Part shown: positions 55,580 to 64,000 of the stretch, one piece after another
Numbering within the stretch: position 1 is the stretch's first letter
Layout of the letters: every line of letters begins with the position of its first letter
Source of the DNA: Rhizobium etli 8C-3
Lineage (GTDB): Bacteria > Pseudomonadota > Alphaproteobacteria > Rhizobiales > Rhizobiaceae
NCBI RefSeq assembly: GCF_001908375.1
Contig: NZ_CP017241.1
Location: 1,925,001 to 1,989,000 of the forward strand
Direction: 5' to 3'
Length of the DNA: 64,000 nt
Made by a program: the position numbers and the translations under genes
Notes under the pieces: model-generated
Databases searched by the model: none
Told to the model about the DNA's origin: nothing
What the model saw: only the letters and a program-made list of their open reading frames with translations

Positions 55580-56953
55580 TTATTCCGCAGCTGGCTGCCT
55601 CAATAACGCTTTCTCTCGCCGCGCAATCACCGCCGGATCGTTCATGAAATCCGTCTGCTTGCCCGGCTTGCGGCCCCGCGGTGTGTAACCGTTCTTCTCG
55701 CTGTTGGTCTTCACCTTCGGCGGCAATCGCTGATCCTGCTGTTCCTTGATGTAGGCCAGCACGTCGGAAAGCCGCTTGTTCTCGGTGATCGCCGCGTGCG
55801 TCACCCGCTGGTCCTTGTCGAACACCCGATACGGCAGCGAATGGCCTTTCCAGCGCACGTCCAACCGGCCATCGGCAAAGGCATAGGTCTCGACATAGCG
55901 GCCGACCAGCCCACGCGTGATATCGGTCTCTTCCAGCATGATCCGCTGGCGCTCGAACGAGAACGTCAGCTGCGCCCCGACATACCGCTGCTCACGCTTG
56001 CACAGAATGTCCTTGAGCCGGTCCGACGCCAGGTTCACCGGCCGATGCAGATTGTCAGATCGGGCAGGGGCAACTGCAAACCGCGCGTTGTAGCCTTCCA
56101 TAAAATTGGGCAGAAAGGCATTGCCCGCCTGCATGTCGCAGATCCCTGCCAATCGCATATCCTTGATCAATCGGTCCTGCAATGTCTGGTTCATGCGCTC
56201 GACGCGGCCCTTGGCCTGGCTTGAATTTGCGCAAAGAATCTCGATGTTTAGCTCGCAAAGCGCCCGGCCGAACTGGGTCATGCCCTGGCCGCCCTTGGCG
56301 TCCTTCTTCGCCACCCGGAACACCGAATGCTTGTCGGAATAAAACGCCACCGGCGCCCCGTGATCCTGCAGATAGAGTTCCAGCGCCGCGAAATAGCTGA
56401 AGGCGCTTTCCGAGCCCACAAAGCGCAACTGCATCAGCTTGCCCGTCGCATCGTCGATGAACACCAAAAGCGTACATGGTGGTCCACGATCTTCGAACCA
56501 GCGATGCTCGGAGCCGTCGATCTGCGCCAGCTCACCATAAGCCTCGCGCCGCAATCGTGGCTGATGGAAGCTGCGACGCTGCTGGCGCGATCGCCAGATA
56601 CCGGCCGCCGTCATCCTATGCCGCAGCGTCTCGCGCGACACACACAATCCATCGCGTCCGGCAAGCTTCTCGGCCGCCAGCGTCGGCCCGAAATCCCAAT
56701 AGCGCTCGCGAATGAGCGTCAAAGCATAATCGCGAAGCCCATCGTTGATCCGGTTGTTCGACGGCCGGCCGATCGCCTTGTGCCGGATCGACGCCGCGCC
56801 ACCCGTTCTGATCCGCTCCAGCAGCCGGCGCACCTGGCGCTCGCTCAGCGCCAGAACATGCGCCGCCGACATCAACGTCATTCGACCGTCGATGACTTTC
56901 GACAAAACCTCGATCCGCTGCAGGTCACGCTCGCTCATCGCAATCAGTCCCAT
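55580..56953 (-). CDS. ISNCY (IS1202-like) family transposase, type A
   Basis: 457 residues from ATG 56953 with GGGAG upstream. N-terminal helix-turn-helix pair (SAAHVLALSERQVRRLLERI; GRPSNNRINDGLRDYALTLI), rve-type DDE core with LAQIDGSEHRWFEDRG, LLVFIDDATGKLMQLRF, FYSDKHSVF and AKGRVERMNQTLQDRL, and a basic C-terminus with RGRKPGKQTDFMNDPA. Complete. A truncated near-identical copy lies at 41907-42366. Confidence 0.92.
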   Translation of the reverse strand: MGLIAMSERDLQRIEVLSKVIDGRMTLMSAAHVLALSERQVRRLLERIRTGGAASIRHKAIGRPSNNRINDGLRDYALTLIRERYWDFGPTLAAEKLAGRDGLCVSRETLRHRMTAAGIWRSRQQRRSFHQPRLRREAYGELAQIDGSEHRWFEDRGPPCTLLVFIDDATGKLMQLRFVGSESAFSYFAALELYLQDHGAPVAFYSDKHSVFRVAKKDAKGGQGMTQFGRALCELNIEILCANSSQAKGRVERMNQTLQDRLIKDMRLAGICDMQAGNAFLPNFMEGYNARFAVAPARSDNLHRPVNLASDRLKDILCKREQRYVGAQLTFSFERQRIMLEETDITRGLVGRYVETYAFADGRLDVRWKGHSLPYRVFDKDQRVTHAAITENKRLSDVLAYIKEQQDQRLPPKVKTNSEKNGYTPRGRKPGKQTDFMNDPAVIARREKALLRQPAAE

Positions 56954-57151
56954 CGGCAATCTCCCACGTCATCAAACGCGGGGAGTGTGACATTCTTACT
57001 TTGCAGAAACAGGACACTTTAACTTTGCGGCTACAAACATGTCACAGCTATTTAAAGATGAGACAAAGTAATCAATTTAGAAACGCGACATGATTCTATT
57101 CGTTATTGCTGATTTTGCAAGATTCTATATTTTCCGATACACAGACGGTAA

Positions 57152-57200
57152 GCCGCCGCCCGGGTGGAGCTGGTCGGGGTTGCGCAGCCCGGGCGGCGGC
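57152..57200 (+). repeat. Perfect 13-pair stem-loop in ISNCY-B left end
   Basis: GCCGCCGCCCGGG (57152-57164) pairs perfectly with CCCGGGCGGCGGC (57188-57200) around 23 bases. It lies after the transposase stop on the minus strand and in the same sub-terminal place as stem-loops in the other ISNCY left ends. Confidence 0.75.
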
Positions 57201-57245
57201 GGATGGCTCCAGCTGAAAAAGTAAACTTTAGCTTTGACACCCCGA

Positions 57246-58637
57246 TCACTCCGCCGCTTTCAACTGCGCAACGGCACGCTCGCGCCGGGCGATTACCACT
57301 GGATCATTGGTAAAATCCGTCCGCCTGCCAGGCTTGGTGCCGCGCTTTTGGTAGCCATTGCTTTGGCTGCCGTCGCGAATGCCGAACATATGGTCCGTCT
57401 GGCCGGTGCGGCGCGGTCCGGCCTTGCTGCGCTGTTGCTCTCGTCCGGCCTGCATCTCGGCCACCAATGCCAGCATGTCATCGAGGCGCTTGTTCTCAAC
57501 CACCTCGGAGCGGTGCACCGAGCGCAGCGTGTCGAAGGTTCTGTAGGGCAGGGACGTCCCCTCGTGGGTGATTTCGAGGCGACCATCGGGATAGTCGCAG
57601 ACAACGACCTTGTTGCCGGCGATCGTCTGGGCGAGATCCGTCGGATCGAGGATGAACAGCACCTTGTCATAGCGCAGCGTCAGGGCCTGCGACAGCTTGC
57701 GGATCTCCTTGCGGCACATGGCGCCATCGAGGTTCTCATGCGCGGCAAACGGCCGATGCATGTCCTTCGGATTGCGCGGCTCCTTGCCAAAGCGGCGATT
57801 GAAGTCGGCCATGAACTCCGACGCATAGGCATTGGCCGCCGCGATCGTGTCGATGCCACGCAGCCGTAACTCCTTGACCAGGCGATCCTGCAGCGTCTGG
57901 TTGGCGCGCTCGACGCGCCCTTTGGCCTGCGGGGTATTGGCGCAGATGATGTCGATGTTGAGCTCATAAAGCGCCCGCCCGAACTGCGTCAGTCCACTGG
58001 TTCTGTCCTTCTGCGAAGCATGGGTGGTGCGGAAAACGCCATGCTTGTCGCTGTAGAACGCGATCGGCTTGCCCCATTGCTGCAAGTAAGCCTTCGTCGC
58101 GTGCAGATAGTCGAAGGTGTTCTCCGAGCCGGCAAAGCGCAGATGCAACAGCTTGCCGGTGGCATCGTCGATATAGACGAGCAGGGCGCATTTGGGACCG
58201 CGGTTCTCGAACATGGAGTAATCGCGCCGGCCGCGCGGCTGGAAAACCCGCTTCTTGCGTTCGCGTCGCGACACCCAGATGCCGGCTTCCATCATCCACT
58301 GACGCAGCGTCTCCTTGCTGACGGCAATCCGGTGGCGTTCGATCAGCTTCTCGGCGGCCAGGGTCGGTCCAAAATCCACGTAATGCTCACGCACCAAGTC
58401 GAGCACCAGATTGCGGAAGTCCTCGCTGTGACGCCGGTTGCTCGCACGGCCGCGCTTCTTCGAGATAAGACCATCGGCGCCGGCCAGGTCATAGGCTTGC
58501 AACAGCCGGTGGACCTGACTGCGGCTGAGACCGAGCAACGCAGCCGCCTCGACGACAGTCAGGCTCCGGCCGCAAATCTGCTGGATCAGTTCAAGACGAT
58601 GCAATTCTTTCTGCGACATGGTGATCAAACAAGACAT
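57246..58637 (-). CDS. ISNCY (IS1202-like) family transposase, type B
   Basis: 463 residues. Helix-turn-helix part KELHRLELIQQICGRSLTVV and LGLSRSQVHRLLQAYDLAG, DDE core with DYSMFENRGPKCALLVYID, FYSDKHGVFRTTH and AKGRVERANQTLQDRLVKE, basic end RGTKPGRRTDFTNDPVVIA. Related to but clearly distinct from type A. Start ATG 58637 after CGGAG; an ATG at 58619 is also possible. Intact, while its right terminal region is split by IS110 no. 3. Confidence 0.92.
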   Translation of the reverse strand: MSCLITMSQKELHRLELIQQICGRSLTVVEAAALLGLSRSQVHRLLQAYDLAGADGLISKKRGRASNRRHSEDFRNLVLDLVREHYVDFGPTLAAEKLIERHRIAVSKETLRQWMMEAGIWVSRRERKKRVFQPRGRRDYSMFENRGPKCALLVYIDDATGKLLHLRFAGSENTFDYLHATKAYLQQWGKPIAFYSDKHGVFRTTHASQKDRTSGLTQFGRALYELNIDIICANTPQAKGRVERANQTLQDRLVKELRLRGIDTIAAANAYASEFMADFNRRFGKEPRNPKDMHRPFAAHENLDGAMCRKEIRKLSQALTLRYDKVLFILDPTDLAQTIAGNKVVVCDYPDGRLEITHEGTSLPYRTFDTLRSVHRSEVVENKRLDDMLALVAEMQAGREQQRSKAGPRRTGQTDHMFGIRDGSQSNGYQKRGTKPGRRTDFTNDPVVIARRERAVAQLKAAE

Positions 58638-58743
58638 GACGACTCCGAACGCTCATGGTCCACGTCGCCAATCTTCCTTCCAAACGTTGACGCTTGACCA
58701 GCATCCCAAGAGGCGACCACTGTCGCATCTCTCTTATGTTCGT

Positions 58744-59045
58744 ATGCAAGCTCTTTGGTCATGATTTTTTCCTTCCGGCTTTGACGACGAAAGCACATGC
58801 GTGAAGCTGTTGAACAAAGGAGGAGACAGGGCATTTTGACGACGGCTGGCATACTCTTATGCGCGGGCTGGGTACCGCATTTCCGTATGTTCGTCTGGGG
58901 CTGCCTCTATCTAACATCGGGCATGGATTTTATCCGCCACATAGAGATGACGAGGGTTCCCCACCGGAACCCTGCCTCCATCTTTGTTCAACAGCAGATG
59001 TTTGCCTCTCGACTGGTTTGTCGCGCCTTGCACCGACGATAGGCT
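58744..59045 (-). ncRNA. Candidate bridge-RNA region of IS110 no. 3
   Basis: About 300 gene-free bases after the transposase stop. Structures: a perfect hairpin GGGTTCC-n5-GGAACCC (58954-58972), and a larger inverted repeat TTGAACAAAG (58810-58819) with CTTTGTTCAA (58982-58991), extended by partly matching GGAG/CAGGG bases. This is the likely source of the guide RNA for an IS1111-like element, by position only. Confidence 0.4.
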
Positions 59046-60164
59046 TTAGATTTTTGCTGTGGGAGCGACTTCCTGTCCAATCGCCCAAAGAAAAGCTGCC
59101 ATCTCCCGGGCAATGGCGGTGACCGCGACGACCTTCGGCTTGCCTGCCGCCATCAGCTTGCGGTAGCGCGCGCAAAGCCTCACCTGGCCTTTCCAGGCAA
59201 TTTCTCGAACGCTCCTTGGTAGTCCCTCCAGCCGCGCCTGGATCGTCGGGCTTACACGTGCAGGGAAGCGATACGTCCAGGCGCCTTCGATGAGGACCCG
59301 ACGCGCCCTTGTGTTGCCTGCCTTGGTGATCCCACTACGCTTGACCCGTTCGCCCGTCGAGCTTTCCGACGGCACAAGACCAAGATACGCCATCAACTGA
59401 CGAGGATTATCAAAGCGCCTGACGTCGCCGATTTCGACCACAAAGGTGACCGCTGTCATGAATGCAACACCGCGCATCGCTTGGTAGGCGGCCACAACCG
59501 GGGCCATCGACCAGGATGCTGCAGTCTCCACCACCAGCTCGGTCAGTCGGCCCAGGCGCACGTCTGCATCCTCGATGGCCTGGCAATATTCCGCCAACAG
59601 GATGTGGTGGGCGGGATGATCGAAGGCCTGGCACGTCAGCCATCTTGTATGGGCGCGCGTCCATGGTTTGCGGCCGGTATAGATCCGGCCATGACGCAAC
59701 AAGAAAGACTGAAGTTGCTGGCGTGCCTGTTTCAGCGCATCGCTGGCCGCCTCGCGAGCCCGCACCAGGTCGCGGATCGCCTCATGAGCTTCATCCGGAA
59801 TCCAGACCGCGGTCAGCTCGCCGGCGCGGTGCAGGCGCGCCAGGCTTACGGCATCCCGGCGGTTGGTCTTCACCCGGTCGCCCGCTCGCTTAGGCACCAG
59901 CGACGGCGCCACCACCACGCAGTCATGCCCCAGCTCGACAATTTGACGGTAAAGGCCGTAACCGGTGGGACCCGCCTCATAGCAAAAGTGAAGCTTGGCT
60001 CCACGCTTGGAAAGCTTGTTGACCAGCGATGCCACAGACGCCGGCTCGGAAGAGATGTCGCCGAAAAACCGGATCTCGCCGTTGCGTTCTCCTTCGGCAA
60101 CGGCCACTGAAATCTTCAACTTGGACGTATCCAAGCCGATGAAAATTACGCTATCTTCTTTCAT
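59046..60164 (-). CDS. IS110 family transposase
   Basis: 372 residues. RuvC-like domain with FIGLDTSKLKISVAVAE, CYEAGPTGYGLYRQIVELG and KTNRRDAVSLARL; coiled middle; Transposase_20 with YQAMRGVAFMTAVTFVVEI and YLGLVPSESSTGERVKRSG, then RRVLIEGAWTYRFPARVSP. Start ATG 60164. A type very common in rhizobia. Complete. Confidence 0.93.
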   Translation of the reverse strand: MKEDSVIFIGLDTSKLKISVAVAEGERNGEIRFFGDISSEPASVASLVNKLSKRGAKLHFCYEAGPTGYGLYRQIVELGHDCVVVAPSLVPKRAGDRVKTNRRDAVSLARLHRAGELTAVWIPDEAHEAIRDLVRAREAASDALKQARQQLQSFLLRHGRIYTGRKPWTRAHTRWLTCQAFDHPAHHILLAEYCQAIEDADVRLGRLTELVVETAASWSMAPVVAAYQAMRGVAFMTAVTFVVEIGDVRRFDNPRQLMAYLGLVPSESSTGERVKRSGITKAGNTRARRVLIEGAWTYRFPARVSPTIQARLEGLPRSVREIAWKGQVRLCARYRKLMAAGKPKVVAVTAIAREMAAFLWAIGQEVAPTAKI

Positions 60165-60309
60165 GGTTCGCCCTCGTTAAACTATGGGGCTCGGCTTTGG
60201 CTCTATCCAGAGCAACCCCCGAATTTAGTTTACCGCGGGGGCGGGCCACCGCCCACGAACATACGGTCTAACTGGCTCATATGTCGCATCTCTAAACTGC
60301 CGCCACACA

Positions 60310-60543
60310 AACACTGTCACATAAGATAGATTATGGAACTACCGGAGGCCACTAATCCGGATCAGCTCAGTCTGGAAAGCGGCCGGCCCTACTAGGTCTT
60401 TTTGGCTAGTTGCCTTGGCTGTTGTGTGTGACACTTTAAATGGAACAAGAAACTTTCGAGACGCTGCTCTGCGTTGCCTCGTGCGTCCATGGTAGATTGC
60501 TCGCTCGGAGCAATACGTCGGCACGGCAAGGAGAAGAAGACAA
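60310..60543. other. Intergenic region after the IS nest
   Basis: 234 bases between the ISNCY-B right end and the methyltransferase. No remnant of coding sequence recognised; the last 15 bases carry the GGAGAAGAAG ribosome site. Confidence 0.4.
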
Positions 60544-61353
60544 ATGACCGTATCCGACGCGCATTTCCAGGGAGATATTCCCGCGATCTACGAGCAGTTC
60601 CTAGTGCCGATCCTGTTCGAGGGATACGCCTCGGATCTGGCGTCGCGCGTCGCGGACTGCCATCCAGGAAGCATTCTCGAAGTCGCCGCAGGATCGGGTG
60701 TGCTGACACGGGCTATGGCGGCCAGGCTTGCGCCGGAGGTTAAAATTGTCGCTACCGATCTAAACCAGGCGATGCTCGATATCGCAGCGAAGAAAGGCGT
60801 TGGCCGTCAGGTCGAGTGGAAGCAGGCCGACGCACTCGATCTGCCCTTTGAAAGCGCAAGTTTCGATGTTGTCGCCTGCCAGTTCGGCGTCATGTTCTTT
60901 TTGGACAAACAGCGCGGTTATTGCGAGATACTGAGGGTGCTGAAGCCCGGCGGGACATTTCTCTTCAACACTTGGGCCTCGCTTGCCGAAAACGAAATTG
61001 CCCGTACGGTTTCCGAGGCAATGGTCGCGGCTTTTCCCGATGACCCCACGCGCTTTCTCGAACGAACGCCGCATGGTTATTACGAGCGAGAGTTGATCGA
61101 GTCCGATCTCAGGCACGCGGGATTCCGGAAGGTGACGATCGAAACAATAGACATGACCGCGCATGCGCCCTCGCCGCGCGACGTCGCCATAGCATTCTGT
61201 CGGGGTACCCCGTTGAAAATGGAGATCGCCGCGCGCTGTGCCGATGACGAAAGGGCCGTTCAAGCGGTCGCAGCAGCGTTCGAAAAGCGCTTTGGCAGTG
61301 GACGGATTCGTGGAAATCTACGTGCTCATGTCGTTATGGCTGAAGTTCGCTAG
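60544..61353 (+). CDS. Class I SAM-dependent methyltransferase
   Basis: 269 residues, Methyltransf_11-type. SAM motif I is SILEVAAGSGVLT (about 44-56), then IVATDLNQAMLDIA (acidic residue after strand 2), QADALDLPFESASFDVVAC and LRVLKPGGTFLFNTW. The C-terminal part (FRKVTIETIDMTAHAPSP) follows the UbiE/BioC-like small-molecule group. Substrate unknown. GGAGAAGAAG lies upstream. It is the last accessory gene before the core MBL-tatD-metG block, and convergent with MBL. Confidence 0.85.
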   Translation: MTVSDAHFQGDIPAIYEQFLVPILFEGYASDLASRVADCHPGSILEVAAGSGVLTRAMAARLAPEVKIVATDLNQAMLDIAAKKGVGRQVEWKQADALDLPFESASFDVVACQFGVMFFLDKQRGYCEILRVLKPGGTFLFNTWASLAENEIARTVSEAMVAAFPDDPTRFLERTPHGYYERELIESDLRHAGFRKVTIETIDMTAHAPSPRDVAIAFCRGTPLKMEIAARCADDERAVQAVAAAFEKRFGSGRIRGNLRAHVVMAEVR

Positions 61354-61387
61354 CCGCTGCCGGTCGATATCCAGTTCCTAGGTCGTG

Positions 61388-62215
61388 CTAGATCGCGCGG
61401 AGTTCATCGATTTTCACCTCGAACTGCATCTGATCATAGGCGGGTTCGACGTGTTCGGGCGTCTCGGCCATCACGGTGTCGTAGTCGAGCGGCGTATGCA
61501 TATGCGTAAGGATCGCCCGCTTCGGTTTCAGCCGTCCGATCCAGTCGAGTGATTGCTCAAGCGACAGGTGGCTCGGATGATAGCGGTATTGCAGTGCGTC
61601 GATAATAAGGATGTCGAGGTCCTGAAGCTTTGCGACAGTCTCCGGCGGAAAGTCGCTGATATCGCTGCAATAAGCGACGTCACCGATTCTAAAGCCAAGT
61701 GAATGAATATCACCGTGCTGCTGCAAATGCGGCCGGAATGAGATCGTGCCTCCAGCGCCGCTGATGGCGATAGGCGTCATATCGTCGATCAGGATCGGTT
61801 CGACGATCGGTGGGTAATTGCTGCCGGGCGGCGTTTCGATGCAATAACTGAAGCCCTGGCGGATGCGGTCCATCGTGAAGGGATTAGCATAGATCGGCAC
61901 ACGCTGCTGTGCATTGTGAAAATAGCCGCGCAGATCGTCGATGCCGTGAATGTGGTCGGCATGCGGATGCGTGTAAAGCACCGCATCGATGTGCTGCACC
62001 TTGGCGGCAATCATCTGCTCGCGGAAATCCGATCCGGTGTCGATGACGACAGTCGTGACCCCGCCGTTGTCGTCATATTGCTGCACCATGAAGGCTGCGC
62101 GCGTACGGCGGTTCTTAGGGTTAGCCGGATTGCAGGCGCCCCAATCGCCCGTAATGCGCGGCACGCCGGGCGACGACGCGCAGCCGAGAATGGTGAAGCG
62201 CCGCCGGTAGCTCAC
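61388..62215 (-). CDS. MBL-fold metallohydrolase (PhnP-like)
   Basis: 275 residues. The metal site is TILGCASSPGVPRI at the start, YTHPHADHIHGIDDLRG (HxHxDH), FRIGDVAYCSDISDFP and ILTHMHTPLDYD near the end. The PhnP/lipoate-octanoyltransferase-linked type is common next to tatD in rhizobia; activity here is inferred, probably cyclic phosphodiesterase-like. I use GTG 62215 as start: it lies four bases after the tatD stop and the family begins with SYRRRFTILG. The maximal frame overlaps tatD. Confidence 0.85.
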   Translation of the reverse strand: MSYRRRFTILGCASSPGVPRITGDWGACNPANPKNRRTRAAFMVQQYDDNGGVTTVVIDTGSDFREQMIAAKVQHIDAVLYTHPHADHIHGIDDLRGYFHNAQQRVPIYANPFTMDRIRQGFSYCIETPPGSNYPPIVEPILIDDMTPIAISGAGGTISFRPHLQQHGDIHSLGFRIGDVAYCSDISDFPPETVAKLQDLDILIIDALQYRYHPSHLSLEQSLDWIGRLKPKRAILTHMHTPLDYDTVMAETPEHVEPAYDQMQFEVKIDELRAI

Positions 62216-62219
62216 GCGG

Positions 62220-63002
62220 CTAGACCTTTGGCATCTTAGAGAAGAGCCGGAAAGCATTCTCGGTGGTGATCCGCGCCATCTCGGCGTAATTGACACCGAG
62301 CGTCTCAGCCAGAACCTCGGCAGTGTTCACGACATAGGACGGCTCATTGCGCTTTCCGCGCCAGCGTTTGGGCGCAAGGTAAGGCGCGTCGGTTTCCACG
62401 AGCAGCCGGTCGAGCGGGACTGTCTTTGCGATCGCCCGCAACTCCTCGGACTTCGGAAAGGTGAGGATGCCAGAGAAGGAAATGTAGCCGCCGAGGTCGA
62501 CGCCGGTTCGGGCAAGGGCGGGGCCAGCCGAAAAGCAATGGAGGATGAAGGGGAAGGCCCCCTTCCCCGTTTCTGCTGTCAGGATTGCCGCCATGTCCTC
62601 GTCGGCACTGCGGCTATGGATCACTAGCGGCAACCGTGTTTCGCGCGCGGCAGCGATATGGCGCAAAAGGCCAGTCTTCTGGTTCTCCGGCTTCTGCGTG
62701 TCGTAGAAGTAATCGAGCCCGGCTTCACCGATCGCGACGACCTTCTCATGCTCGTTGGCGAGGCGCACGAGATCTTCGGTCTGAATGTCGAGTTCCTCAT
62801 CCGCATTGTTCGGATGTGTGCCGACGGAGCAGAAGACTGAGGGATATTTCTCGGTGATCGCAAGCAGCTTTTCGAGTTTCCGTACCCGCGTCGAGATCGT
62901 CACCATCTGTTTCACACCTGCCTGGTGAGCGCGTGAGACGATATCGTCTAGCTCCTCCTCGAAATCGGCGAAATCAAGATGGCAATGGGTATCGATCAGC
63001 AT
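62220..63002 (-). CDS. tatD: TatD family deoxyribonuclease / metal-dependent hydrolase
   Basis: 260 residues, full length for the TatD family of two-metal TIM-barrel nucleases, cytosolic. Metal ligands: DTHCHLDF (HxH, residues 4-9), IGEAGLDYFYD, LVIHSRSADED and FILHCFSAG, with a final LLVETDAPYLAP. It follows metG by nine bases on the same strand and leads into the MBL gene, the usual metG-tatD-MBL order of Rhizobiales. Confidence 0.94.
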   Translation of the reverse strand: MLIDTHCHLDFADFEEELDDIVSRAHQAGVKQMVTISTRVRKLEKLLAITEKYPSVFCSVGTHPNNADEELDIQTEDLVRLANEHEKVVAIGEAGLDYFYDTQKPENQKTGLLRHIAAARETRLPLVIHSRSADEDMAAILTAETGKGAFPFILHCFSAGPALARTGVDLGGYISFSGILTFPKSEELRAIAKTVPLDRLLVETDAPYLAPKRWRGKRNEPSYVVNTAEVLAETLGVNYAEMARITTENAFRLFSKMPKV

Positions 63003-63011
63003 GGCAGACCC

Positions 63012-64000
63012 TCAGGTTTCCGGCGCCACATACCGCGGGAAGACTGGCTTCGGGGCCTCCAGCGGCGTTCCGGGAACAAGGCGTCCGGCTTCGCCCGATT
63101 CCGAGAAATCGCGCTTGTCGACTGGCGCGGCAACGAGGTCGAGCAGCTTACCCGCCGATTCAGGCATGAACGGCTGCAGCAGGATCGCGATCTGGCGGAC
63201 GACTTCAGCGGTGACATAAAGCACGGTGCCCATCCGCGCCGGATCGGTCTTCTTCAGCGCCCACGGCTCCTGGCTTGCGAAATAGCGGTCAGTCTCCGAA
63301 ACGACGGCGATGATGGAAGCGAGCGCCCTGTGGATCATCTGCTTGTCCATGTCCTCGCGCGTGGACGCAAGCAGCGCATCGGCCTGCGCCAGCATCGCCC
63401 TGTCCTCGTCTGTCAGCGGTCCGCATTCCGGTATCTTGCCGTCGCAATTCTTGACGATCATAGACAGCGAGCGGCTCGCGAGATTGCCGATGCCGTTTGC
63501 AAGATCGGAATTGATGCGCGTGCCGATCGCTTCTTCGCTGTAGCTGCCGTCCTGGCCGAAGGAAACTTCGCGCAGGAAGAAATATCGCACCTGGTCGAGA
63601 CCGAAATGGTTCACCAGATTGACGGGATCAACGACATTGCCGAGCGACTTCGACATCTTCTCGCCCTTGTTGAGCAGGAAGCCATGGGCAAAGACCCGCT
63701 TCGGCAGCGGCAGCCTGGCCGACATCAGGAAGGCGGGCCAATAGACTGCATGAAATCGGATGATGTCCTTGCCGATGACGTGAATGTCAGCCGGCCAGTA
63801 CTTCGCCCTCGGGCCGTTCGGATCCTGGAGATAGCCGGTCGCTGTGATGTAGTTGGTGAGCGCGTCGACCCAGACATACATGACATGCGACGGATCGTTG
63901 GGCACCTTGATGCCCCAGTCGAAGGTCGTGCGCGAAATCGAAAGGTCCTTCAAGCCGGACTTGACGAAGGAAACCACTTCGTTGCGCCGTTCGGCAGGAC
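63012..64000 (-). CDS. metG: Methionyl-tRNA synthetase, 5' part beyond the window
   Basis: About 329 C-terminal residues are present; the frame is open to base 64000 ([15 protein letters not shown]). Class I features: [31 protein letters not shown] and KMSKS as [14 protein letters not shown], then the anticodon-binding helical domain ending [11 protein letters not shown]. The end lacks the tRNA-binding OB domain found in some MetG. Stop 9 bases before tatD. Confidence 0.96.
   Translation of the reverse strand, partial: PAERRNEVVSFVKSGLKDLSISRTTFDWGIKVPNDPSHVMYVWVDALTNYITATGYLQDPNGPRAKYWPADIHVIGKDIIRFHAVYWPAFLMSARLPLPKRVFAHGFLLNKGEKMSKSLGNVVDPVNLVNHFGLDQVRYFFLREVSFGQDGSYSEEAIGTRINSDLANGIGNLASRSLSMIVKNCDGKIPECGPLTDEDRAMLAQADALLASTREDMDKQMIHRALASIIAVVSETDRYFASQEPWALKKTDPARMGTVLYVTAEVVRQIAILLQPFMPESAGKLLDLVAAPVDKRDFSESGEAGRLVPGTPLEAPKPVFPRYVAPET

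Larger units (their letters stand above)
53008..57035. mobile_element. ISNCY-A element with passenger gene, interrupted by IS110 no. 2
   Basis: Left end TGTGGCAGCCAAGTTGAAAT (from 53008) and right end, read on the minus strand from 57035, TGTAGCCGCAAAGTTAAAGT are imperfect inverted repeats; further in both sides carry GCAAAGTA-n2-AATGTCAC. Between them lie an IS110 element (53196-54754), a passenger gene (plus strand) and the transposase (minus strand). Without the IS110 the element is about 2.5 kb. Confidence 0.65.
58735..60263 (-). mobile_element. IS110-family element no. 3
   Basis: Inverted repeats TATGTTCGT (58735-58743) and ACGAACATA (60255-60263) bound it. Removing it rejoins CACTGTCGCATCTCT (58719-58733) with CTAACTGG (60269-60276), which restores the CCAGTTAGA-n2-GCGACA motif expected in the ISNCY-B right end. 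About 1.53 kb. Confidence 0.7.
57040..60309. mobile_element. ISNCY-B element, interrupted by IS110 no. 3
   Basis: Left end TGTCACAGCTATTTAAAGAT (from 57040) and right end on the minus strand TGTGTGGCGGCAGTTTAGAG (from 60309) share TTTA-AGATG-GACA and then TTAGA plus GCGACA repeats. It starts four bases after the ISNCY-A right end. Transposase at 57246-58637; IS110 no. 3 splits the right end. Original length about 1.74 kb. Confidence 0.65.

Overview
The window is a high-GC alphaproteobacterial chromosome segment, most likely from Rhizobium or a close relative. The evidence is gene content and order: glmU-glmS-DUF502/recG, sdhE-mfd, ialB, hspQ, glnB-glnA, nnrD, uvrA/ssb, gyrA-coaD-ppi-ppi-queA-tgt and MBL-tatD-metG. 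A Rhizobiales-type SOS box (GAAC-N7-GAAC) between uvrA and ssb and a GG-N10-GC sigma-54 promoter upstream of glnB fit this. Species cannot be fixed from the sequence alone.

Layout. 1-22.2 kb is conserved core: amino-sugar synthesis (glmU partial, glmS), repair and recombination (recG, mfd, uvrA, ssb), nitrogen assimilation (glnB-glnA), NAD(P)HX repair, a peptide-type solute-binding protein and IalB. 22.5-25.7 kb holds a secreted cupin and a chromate-resistance pair (rhodanese-ChrB fusion plus ChrA). 25.8-34.4 kb returns to core: marC, gyrA, three tiny membrane-protein loci, coaD, two cyclophilins and queA-tgt. From about 34.6 to 61.4 kb the segment is accessory: DUF4864, an MFS transporter with a divergent winged-helix/TPR regulator, an ArsR-SRPBCC-GFA-GFA set with a palindromic operator, a complete cbb3 oxidase operon, and a dense nest of insertion sequences. 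The last 2.6 kb (MBL, tatD, metG partial) is core again.

The cbb3 island (44.5-51.6 kb, minus strand) reads ccoN-ccoO-ccoQ-ccoP-small membrane protein-DUF2189-ccoI-ccoS-small membrane protein. Several ATGA overlaps suggest translational coupling. ccoG (fixG) and a recognisable ccoH (fixH) are absent. IS-rich DNA lies on both sides: a degenerate locus (40.4-44.4 kb) and a nested locus (51.9-60.3 kb).

Comparing the two IS loci lets element borders be read directly. Elements of the ISNCY/IS1202-like group end in TGT plus iterated transposase-site-like motifs. One kind carries a 255-residue protein of unknown function, present in two near-identical copies, convergent with the transposase. Three IS110-family elements lie inside ISNCY DNA (two clearly, one probably). 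Each has a long non-coding tail after the transposase gene with stem-loops, the expected place for a bridge RNA. At 42.45 kb an ISNCY right end abuts a left end through a 4 to 5 base spacer, resembling a transposon-circle or tandem junction. These mobile-element features are the most unusual content of the window.
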